Origin: JADJLQ01 sp964405735
Lineage (GTDB): Bacteria > Bacteroidota > Bacteroidia > Chitinophagales > Saprospiraceae
NCBI GenBank assembly: GCA_964405735.1
Contig: CAYOPD010000111.1
Span: 1-13,617, forward strand
Reading direction: 5' to 3'
DNA length: 13,617 bases
Below are positions 7,959 to 13,617 of the stretch, piece after piece. Every line of letters begins with the position of its first letter. Within the stretch, counting starts at the first letter, position 1. The position numbers and the translations under genes are program-made. Below the pieces are notes generated by a model. It was given only the letters and a program-made list of their open reading frames with translations, was not told the DNA's origin and did not search any database.

Positions 7959-8588
7959 ATGACCAATGTCCTGCTGATCATATTTACCATTACCCTGCTT
8001 TACCTGGGCATTGCCCACCGTCTGTTGACCTATATTAAAATTATTGCCTTCCAGGGTATCCTGCTTTTTGGCATCGCGTTTATAGAGCTGATTGAAATTG
8101 ATCTTGCCAATCTGTCCTTTGTTTTGTTGGAGACCATCATTTTTAAGACGATCGCCATTCCCCTGTTTTTAAAGTATGTCATGAAAAGAAACCGGATTAC
8201 CCGTGACGCAGAACCCTACCTGCCCAATTTTATTTCACTCATTATCATCACTCTTATCATTATTTCCACCTTTCTGCTTTCCAACACCATTCCCGATGTC
8301 CGGATCAGTAAAATATATTTTGTGGTTGCCCTATCCACGCTTTTTACCGGCCTTTTCATTATTGCAAGCAGAAACAAACTCATCACCCACGTCATGGGAT
8401 ACCTGGTGATTGAAAATGGGGTTTTTATACTGTCCCTGGCTGTGGGCACGGAAATGCCGGTACTGGTTAACCTGGGCATCCTGCTCGACATTTTTGCGAG
8501 CATATTCCTGCTGGGGATATTTGTCAACCGGATCGGCGATGTCCTGCAGGACGTGGATGTCGATCAATTGAGCCAACTGAAGGATTAA
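7959..8588 (+). CDS. hyfE: HyfE-like small membrane subunit
   Basis: The 209-residue, very hydrophobic protein has about seven predicted membrane helices (roughly 3-21, 26-46, 54-74, 91-110, 117-136, 144-163, 167-190) and a short acidic C-terminus. Size, position between HyfC- and HyfF-like genes, and the intramembrane charged residues (Glu59 and Lys63 in LETIIFK, Glu152 in IENG, Asp177) fit HyfE/HycP, a relative of the NuoK/MrpC-type subunits. Assignment rests on synteny as much as on sequence, since this family is poorly conserved. In the complex it should help line the ion path between the two antiporter-like subunits. Gaps are 7 bp upstream and 2 bp downstream. Confidence 0.85.
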   Translation: MTNVLLIIFTITLLYLGIAHRLLTYIKIIAFQGILLFGIAFIELIEIDLANLSFVLLETIIFKTIAIPLFLKYVMKRNRITRDAEPYLPNFISLIIITLIIISTFLLSNTIPDVRISKIYFVVALSTLFTGLFIIASRNKLITHVMGYLVIENGVFILSLAVGTEMPVLVNLGILLDIFASIFLLGIFVNRIGDVLQDVDVDQLSQLKD

Positions 8589-8590
8589 TA

Positions 8591-10039
8591 ATGATATTTA
8601 AAGGAATGACGGGATTGTATTTGGCGGGCGGATTAACCATAGGCGGATTGCTGTTTTTTATCAGGAACAGGAGGTATATGTTCTTTTTGGTCCTGGGTTT
8701 TCTTTTGTTGCAGATCGGATTTACCGTCTACGAGTATTTCCATCTCAATACCCCGGAATTGGAGTTTTTTACCCCTGATGCCCTGGCTGTCCTATTGCTT
8801 ATTGTCCTGAGCCTGATCAGTGTCCCGGCCATGTACCACAGCAGGGTATTTTTGATCAGCAACCAGGATAATGCCAGGCACAGTGGAATTTATTTTGGCG
8901 CCATGGTTCTTTTGATCACTTCGATCTCCGCCGCCTACCTGGCTAATCATATAGCGGTAACCTGGATTTTTGTGGAAATCACCACACTCAGCGCTTCGGC
9001 CCTGATTTACCACCGGAGGAACAACCGTTCCCTGGAAGGGACCTGGAAATACGTTTTTGTGTGCGCCATAAGCATTACCCTGGTGTTCATCGGGATTTTA
9101 TTTTTAAGTTTCTCGCTTCCGCAGGCAGTTGCAAATGATCTTTCCTTTACGGCCCTGATAAAAAATGCGGACCGGCTCAACCTGTTTTGGCTGCGACTGG
9201 CCTTTATCTTTATTTTCACCGGTTTTACAGCCAAACTGGGCCTGGTGCCCATGTATACGGCAGGCATTGATGCAAAGGACAAGGCTCCATCCCCGGCGGG
9301 GGCTCTGTTTTCAAGTGCCCTGGTCAATGTTGGCTTTGTGGGCATTTTTCGCATTTATGGTGTTGTAGCCCAAACTCCATTGCACTCCTGGGTCAATACG
9401 ATCATCCTGATCACGGCTTTCCTTTCCGTGTTTGTCGCAACCGTATACATCCTCAAAGTGAAGAACCTGAAAAGGTTGTTTGCCTACTCCGGGGTGGAGC
9501 ATATGGGGATTGTCATGCTTGGCCTGGCAGCTGGCGGCGTGGGCTATTATGGAGCGGTCCTGCATATTGTATGTCATGCCCTGGTCAAGTCCAGCTTTTT
9601 TTTCCAGATGGGCCAGGTGTACCGGATATATAAAAGCAAAAACGTGTATGATGTCGGCGATTATTTTAAATACAATCTTCCCGGGGCGATCGTGATGCTG
9701 CTGGCCTTTTTTTCTGCCTCCGCCATGCCGCCTTCGGGATTGTTCATCAGTGAGTTCATGATCTTCCGCTCCTTGTTTGAGTCCAATCATTTATTGATCC
9801 TGGCTGGCGTACTCCTTTTTCTTACCGTCATCATTTGGGCCTTTGCAAAGAATATATTTAAACTCGTATTTTCTCCGGCGGTCGGGTTTAATGATAAAAA
9901 CATGGAAAAAATAAATCCGGTGGAATCCATCTCGCAGTTTGTCCTGCTTTCACTGGCAGTCTCCCTGGGTTTAAACCCGCCGGACGGATTTGTCCGGCTT
10001 ATCGAAGAGGCCATTCACCATCTACCCCTTTTAAAATGA
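8591..10039 (+). CDS. hyfF: HyfF/NuoN-like antiporter-type membrane subunit with an altered helix-7 loop
   Basis: The 482-residue protein has about fourteen hydrophobic segments and belongs to the proton-conducting family PF00361, HyfF/HycQ branch. Retained channel residues include Glu129 in FVEITTLS, Lys215 in TAKLGLVP, KNLKRLFAYSGVEHMGI at 291-307, and His325, His329 and Lys333 in LHIVCHALVK. The usual HTWLPDAH segment after the helix-7 lysine reads YTAGIDAK here (222-229), so both histidines and the Trp-Leu-Pro core are gone, although the following APSP is kept. In contrast, the HyfB-like subunit keeps its version. The gene starts 2 bp after HyfE, and its last four bases (ATGA) overlap the start of the large-subunit gene, a sign of coupled translation. 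Confidence 0.9.
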   Translation: MIFKGMTGLYLAGGLTIGGLLFFIRNRRYMFFLVLGFLLLQIGFTVYEYFHLNTPELEFFTPDALAVLLLIVLSLISVPAMYHSRVFLISNQDNARHSGIYFGAMVLLITSISAAYLANHIAVTWIFVEITTLSASALIYHRRNNRSLEGTWKYVFVCAISITLVFIGILFLSFSLPQAVANDLSFTALIKNADRLNLFWLRLAFIFIFTGFTAKLGLVPMYTAGIDAKDKAPSPAGALFSSALVNVGFVGIFRIYGVVAQTPLHSWVNTIILITAFLSVFVATVYILKVKNLKRLFAYSGVEHMGIVMLGLAAGGVGYYGAVLHIVCHALVKSSFFFQMGQVYRIYKSKNVYDVGDYFKYNLPGAIVMLLAFFSASAMPPSGLFISEFMIFRSLFESNHLLILAGVLLFLTVIIWAFAKNIFKLVFSPAVGFNDKNMEKINPVESISQFVLLSLAVSLGLNPPDGFVRLIEEAIHHLPLLK

Positions 10040-11535
10040 ATTTTATCAGCGTCCGCAACCATCAAACCATCCCATTTTCCGAAATTCCCGTGCTGGATTA
10101 CGACTCCTTTCTGGAACTGAATGTATTAAATCTGATCCGGGAAAAAGGAGCGCATTGTATCAGTTATTTCGGGTTCCGGTTGGACGGCATGATCCGGCTG
10201 GTCTGTTGTATCGCGAATGATGAATCAAAAACGATTCTAGTTTCTTCTACTTCAGCGGAGACCTCAAAAGCATTATCCTCCTTCTCCAAATACAATCTCG
10301 TATTCGAAAAATTTGAACGGGAGATCCATGAAAATTTCGGAATAGCTTATACGGATCATCCCTGGCTCAAGCCTGTCCGGTTTCCATTTAATCGATTCGA
10401 TCCGGGTTCCCGGATAGAAAAGTATCCGTTTTTTAAAGTGGTAAGTGAAGAATTGCATGAGGTTGGGGTGGGTCCGATCCACGCCGGAATTATTGAACCG
10501 GGTCATTTCCGGTTTCTTTGTAACGGAGAACAAATCGTACATCTTGAAATCCAACTGGGTTATCAACACCGGGGAATTGAGTCTTTATTCCTTGAAAAAA
10601 ATAAATTGCTTCAGCGATGTACCCTGGCAGAAAACATCGCCGGAGACTCCGTTGTGGGACACAGCCTTGCCTTTGCCCATCTTTGGGAAAGCCTTTGTAA
10701 CCAACAAACCGGTGATGGTTTAAAAATGGCCCGCACCATCGCGTTGGAAGTGGAAAGGGTTGCCATCCATACCGGAGATTTAAGCGCCATGTGTACGGAT
10801 GTGGCATACCAATTGGGCAGTGCGGTTTATGGCAGGCTGAGAACGCCGGTGATCAACTTTTTTCAGAAATGGTGCGGTAACCGCCTGGCCAAGGGATTGA
10901 TCCGGCCCGGCAAAACAAATTTTCCGTTTACCCGTGATCTGGTCATTGAACTGATAGACTTTCTGGATCAATATGAAAATGATTTTGAAGACATCTCCAA
11001 AGAACTATTCAGCCTGCCCAGCGCCCTGGCCCGGTTTGAAAAGACCGGAGTGCTGACAACCGGCCAGGCCCTGGCCATTGGCACGGTGGGCCTGTCGGCC
11101 CGGATGAGCGGAGTCAACAGGGATATCAGGTCCTCACATCCGCATGATGGTTATGAGGAATTAGGTCATCAACCGGTACTGAAAACCTATGGGGATGTCT
11201 ATGCCAGAGCCCGCCTTCGGAAAAAGGAAATCAATCAATCCATAGACCATATCCGGCGTTTGATAAAAATAATACCGGCGCCCGAATCGTATGATAATAA
11301 CCCTTCAAAGCCAACCCCGGATTCATTTTGTGTGTCATTGGTGGAAGGATGGAGGGGAGAGATCTGCCATTGTGCGATTACAGACGGAAAGGGTGATTTG
11401 ATTCATTATAAAATTAAGGATCCTTCTTTTCACAACTGGCTGGGCCTGGCCTTGGCCGTACGGAACAATGAAATTTCGGATTTCCCCATTTCCAATAAAA
11501 GTTTTGATCTGTCTTATTGCGGTCATGATTTATAA
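10036..11535 (+). CDS. hyfG: HyfG/HycE-like large subunit (NuoC-NuoD fusion type) lacking the NiFe ligands
   Basis: The 499-residue protein has an N-terminal NuoC/30-kDa-like domain (about 1-115; EREIHENFGI at 94-103) fused to a NuoD/hydrogenase large-subunit domain, the layout of HycE and HyfG. GPIHAG (146-151), EPGHFRF (154-160) and the QHRGIESL stretch (177-184) are clearly retained. The L1 motif, CGICGFAHS in HycE, reads AGDSVVGHS at 202-210, so both cysteines are lost (Ala202, Ser205). The L2 motif, DPCxxC, reads DLSYCG at 491-496, so the ligand positions are Ser493 and Gly496, and one cysteine sits a residue away from its place. The protein ends two residues after that, without the cleavable extension that hydrogenase maturation uses. 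It therefore should not bind a NiFe centre. This fits Ehr-type relatives of group 4 hydrogenases. It sits on the membrane arm formed by the upstream gene products; the next gene starts 16 bp downstream. Confidence 0.9.
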   Translation: MNFISVRNHQTIPFSEIPVLDYDSFLELNVLNLIREKGAHCISYFGFRLDGMIRLVCCIANDESKTILVSSTSAETSKALSSFSKYNLVFEKFEREIHENFGIAYTDHPWLKPVRFPFNRFDPGSRIEKYPFFKVVSEELHEVGVGPIHAGIIEPGHFRFLCNGEQIVHLEIQLGYQHRGIESLFLEKNKLLQRCTLAENIAGDSVVGHSLAFAHLWESLCNQQTGDGLKMARTIALEVERVAIHTGDLSAMCTDVAYQLGSAVYGRLRTPVINFFQKWCGNRLAKGLIRPGKTNFPFTRDLVIELIDFLDQYENDFEDISKELFSLPSALARFEKTGVLTTGQALAIGTVGLSARMSGVNRDIRSSHPHDGYEELGHQPVLKTYGDVYARARLRKKEINQSIDHIRRLIKIIPAPESYDNNPSKPTPDSFCVSLVEGWRGEICHCAITDGKGDLIHYKIKDPSFHNWLGLALAVRNNEISDFPISNKSFDLSYCGHDL

Positions 11536-11551
11536 AATGAGGTAGTATAGT

Positions 11552-12328
11552 ATGTTGGATAATTTAAAAATATTGATTCACCAGGGCAGGCAGTACATAC
11601 CCGACGTCACCGGGGCAATCGTCCCGGGTATATTCAGAGGCAGGCCGGTGATCACCGAAGTGGAAGTGAATGAAGAGGAATTGGCGGAACTTTGCCCGAC
11701 CCGTGCCATATCCATCAATCCATTAAGCATTGATTTGGGCAAATGCACTTTTTGCGGAGAATGTGCGTTTGCTTTTCCGGACAAAATCGGTTTTACGACT
11801 GACTACCTGCTGGCCACCAATGATCGAAACCGTCTCAATATTAAATCGGGACAAGAACGTCCAATCAAACTGGATCCCGTCCTGGTGAGAAAGGAAATTC
11901 ATCAGTATTTTGGAAGTTCCTTAAAATTGAGACAGGTCTCGGCGGGTGGAGACAACAGCTGTGAGTTGGAACTCAACGCTTGTGGAAATGTAAATTTTGA
12001 CATGGGCCGTTTCGGGATAGAATTTGTGGCTTCACCCCGGCATGCGGATGGCCTGGTCATTACGGGCCCCATCACGGAAAATATGGCCGCTCCCCTCCAG
12101 GTCTGTTATGACGCCATCCCTGATCCCAAGATCATCATCCTTGCCGGTACCGATGCCATCAGCGGGGGCATTTTTGAGGGCAGCCCGGCATTGGACCGGA
12201 GGTTTATTTCAAAATATAAAATTGACCTTTATGTGCCGGGCAATCCCATCCATCCGCTGACGTTTATCAATGGAGTGTTGGATTTGATTAATCACCAATC
12301 CACAACAGAACCATCCGTAGCATCATAG
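11552..12328 (+). CDS. Fused ferredoxin-like / NuoB-HyfI-like small subunit with most cluster ligands lost
   Basis: The 258-residue cytoplasmic protein has two parts. Residues ~1-115 are a reduced two-cluster ferredoxin domain of the HyfH/NuoI type: LCP at 47-49 and CTFCGEC at 65-71. Residues ~118-250 align with HycG/NuoB-type small subunits (RFGIEFVASPRHAD at 153-166, SGGIF at 204-208, VPGNP at 228-232). One [4Fe-4S] set remains complete (Cys65, Cys68, Cys71 with Cys48), while all four positions of the other are replaced (Glu38, Glu41, Leu44, Phe75). Of the proximal-cluster ligands only Cys137 remains; the others are Asp134, Asp201 and Asn231. It is the last gene of the operon, with a weak Shine-Dalgarno-like gagg about ten bases before ATG 11552. 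Its final 37 bp overlap the convergent dehydratase gene. The fusion and the ligand pattern are read directly; the assembly role is inferred. Confidence 0.88.
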   Translation: MLDNLKILIHQGRQYIPDVTGAIVPGIFRGRPVITEVEVNEEELAELCPTRAISINPLSIDLGKCTFCGECAFAFPDKIGFTTDYLLATNDRNRLNIKSGQERPIKLDPVLVRKEIHQYFGSSLKLRQVSAGGDNSCELELNACGNVNFDMGRFGIEFVASPRHADGLVITGPITENMAAPLQVCYDAIPDPKIIILAGTDAISGGIFEGSPALDRRFISKYKIDLYVPGNPIHPLTFINGVLDLINHQSTTEPSVAS

Positions 12329-13557
12329 GTTTCAGGGTTTTTCCAATCGTGTCCTATCTTATCCGCCAGTTTGTTCTCGTCCAGTTCAATGCCCAGTCCG
12401 GGACCAGTCGGGATCAATACCGTTCCGTCTTTTTCTAGTTTGAAGGCTTGTTTTAAATAACCTTCTCCCAATGAAACCTGTTCCTGAACCAGGAAGTTTG
12501 GGATACTGGCTGCCAATTGGATGCCCGAGGCCAGGGATATCGGCCCCATGGGATTGTGCGGGGCAATGACGGCGTAATAGGCTTCGGCCATCCCGGCAAT
12601 AAGCCGGCATTCCGTAATCCCTCCCGCATGACAAAGGTCTGGTTGAAGAATGCTGGCGGCTCCTTTTTCCAGGATCTGGCGGAATCCCCATTTTGTAAAT
12701 ATCCGCTCACCTGTGGCAATCGGTAAAAAGGTGCCTTTGGCAATATCGGCCAGGACATCCACATTTTCCGGGGGGCAGGGTTCTTCAATAAACATAGGTT
12801 GATAAGGCTCCAGAGCTCGAATCAGAATTTTAGCGGTTTGAGGTGGAATGGCCCCGTGGAAATCAATGCCGATATCCATGGTATCCCCTCCGGCTTCCCG
12901 GAGGGAGGCAAAATTCTCCACGGCATGTTTTATGAACTTGGGATTCTCTACCGCCCGGGAGGGATTCTGCTTGGCTACCCCGGTTTTTATCACCGTATAG
13001 CCTTCTTTAACCCTTTCTTTCATTTGTTCCGCGTTACTGGCCCTTCCATAAATGCGGACCCGGTCGCGGGTAGGTCCGCCGAGCAATTCGTATACGGGAA
13101 GGTTTAAAAGTTTTCCCTTGATATCCCAAAGAGCCTGATCAATGCCGCTCAGGGCGCTGGTCAGAATGGGCCCTCCTTTGTAAAAAGCATGCCGGTATAT
13201 GGCTTGCCAATGGTGAACCACATCGCGGGGATCCTTGCCGATCAGGTAGGGTTCTATTTCTTTGATGGCCGTTTGGATCGTGAGCGCCCTTCCTTCCAGC
13301 AGCGGCTCACCCAAACCCACCACTCCTGCGTCGGTATGGACTTTCAGAAAAATCCATCGGGGTTTGACGAGAAACGTTTCGAGTTTGGTGATTTTAATTT
13401 TGGTCCTGTCCCGGGACATTAAACGACTTGCCCCTTCACCGGGTTCGTTTCCACGGGCAATAAAAGGAAGTGCAGTCGACCCGGTCAATGCAAGCAGGGA
13501 ATGTAAGGCGGACCTTCTGGATACTCCTTTAATCTTCGTTTTGATTGTGGCTTTCAT
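12292..13557 (-). CDS. dgoD: Galactonate dehydratase-like enolase-superfamily enzyme with a twin-arginine signal
   Basis: The 421-residue protein belongs to the mandelate racemase/muconate lactonizing branch of the enolase superfamily and is close in pattern to D-galactonate dehydratase (EC 4.2.1.6), which converts galactonate to 2-keto-3-deoxygalactonate. Metal ligands Asp232, Glu258 and Glu284 and catalytic His234 and His334 have exactly the spacing of Asp183, Glu209, Glu235, His185 and His285 in E. coli DgoD (from memory). RWIFLK, GGPILTSALSGIDQALWDIKGK and LQPDLCHAGGITE are strongly DgoD-like. Residues 12-31 carry SRRSALHSLLAL, a twin-arginine export signal, and an extra linker up to ~52 precedes the catalytic domain. 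The ATG at 13557 is chosen; an upstream in-frame TTG at 13587 overlaps a promoter-like sequence and would spoil the signal peptide. Related sugar-acid dehydratases cannot be excluded. The gene converges on the Hyf-like operon and overlaps it by 37 bp. Confidence 0.87.
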   Translation of the reverse strand: MKATIKTKIKGVSRRSALHSLLALTGSTALPFIARGNEPGEGASRLMSRDRTKIKITKLETFLVKPRWIFLKVHTDAGVVGLGEPLLEGRALTIQTAIKEIEPYLIGKDPRDVVHHWQAIYRHAFYKGGPILTSALSGIDQALWDIKGKLLNLPVYELLGGPTRDRVRIYGRASNAEQMKERVKEGYTVIKTGVAKQNPSRAVENPKFIKHAVENFASLREAGGDTMDIGIDFHGAIPPQTAKILIRALEPYQPMFIEEPCPPENVDVLADIAKGTFLPIATGERIFTKWGFRQILEKGAASILQPDLCHAGGITECRLIAGMAEAYYAVIAPHNPMGPISLASGIQLAASIPNFLVQEQVSLGEGYLKQAFKLEKDGTVLIPTGPGLGIELDENKLADKIGHDWKNPETYDATDGSVVDW

Positions 13558-13577
13558 ACATGGATTGGTTTTGTTTG

Positions 13578-13584
13578 CAAAGTA
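13578..13584 (-). promoter_or_regulatory. Possible promoter -7 element of the dehydratase gene
   Basis: On the minus strand the sequence tactttg resembles the Bacteroidota -7 element TAnnTTTG but is one base short. It lies about 20 bases before ATG 13557, giving a very short leader. No confident -33 element is seen. It overlaps the in-frame TTG at 13587-13585, which argues against that codon being the start. Confidence 0.3.
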
Positions 13585-13617
13585 CAACTCAAGGTAAGTT
13601 TTTATAAAGAGCCTGTT

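Noticed and set aside
5016..12328. A working hydrogenase-4 or formate hydrogenlyase
   Set aside because: The large subunit lacks every Ni-binding cysteine and the small subunit lacks three of four proximal-cluster ligands.
5016..12328. A partial respiratory complex I (nuo) operon
   Set aside because: The HyfB tail, HyfE-like subunit and NuoC-NuoD fusion are of hydrogenase-4 type; no NuoA, J, K, E, F or G genes are present, and the N2-like cluster is lost.
13558..13587. Extension of the dehydratase to the in-frame TTG at 13587
   Set aside because: It would put ten residues before a normal Tat signal start and overlaps a promoter-like tactttg; ATG 13557 gives a standard signal peptide.

Overview
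The window is most likely from a member of the Bacteroidota, perhaps near Saprospiria, although rank below phylum is only a guess. The evidence is a TAnnTTTG-type promoter element, the near absence of Shine-Dalgarno sequences, intergenic 'accacaaagatt' repeats of a kind common in that phylum, and a large lipoprotein with a PVC-type cytochrome domain. No RNA gene, CRISPR array, transposase or integrase is visible.

Left part (1-3857, minus strand): one gene, open at the left edge and probably short of only its last few dozen residues. It encodes an exported lipoprotein of at least 1285 residues. In order it has a DUF6807 (PmoA-like) domain, a membrane-bound-dehydrogenase-type beta-propeller, HEAT-like helical repeats and a CxxCH c-type cytochrome domain. 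The family is usually linked to oxidation of carbohydrate-like compounds.

Middle-left (3858-5015): a 413-bp divergent spacer packed with short imperfect repeats and one good promoter -7 element, followed by a class I SAM-dependent methyltransferase of unknown substrate. The last codons of that gene are a copy of an intergenic repeat.

Centre (5016-12328, plus strand): a tight six-gene operon homologous to hydrogenase-4/formate hydrogenlyase and complex I, in the order HyfB-, HyfC-, HyfE-, HyfF- and HyfG-like, then a fused ferredoxin/small subunit. The membrane arm looks largely intact. The peripheral arm does not look able to act as a hydrogenase: all four NiFe-binding cysteines of the large subunit are replaced, three of the four proximal-cluster ligands of the small subunit are replaced by Asp, Asp and Asn, and only one complete [4Fe-4S] ligand set survives in the ferredoxin part. 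This makes it an Ehr-like (energy-converting-hydrogenase-related) complex with an interrupted electron path, and it is the most interesting object here. It probably couples some other reaction or conformational change to ion movement, or acts as an ion-conducting complex.

Right part (12292-13557, minus strand): a galactonate-dehydratase-like enolase-superfamily enzyme with all metal and catalytic residues and an N-terminal twin-arginine export signal. It is convergent with the operon and overlaps its last gene by 37 bp.
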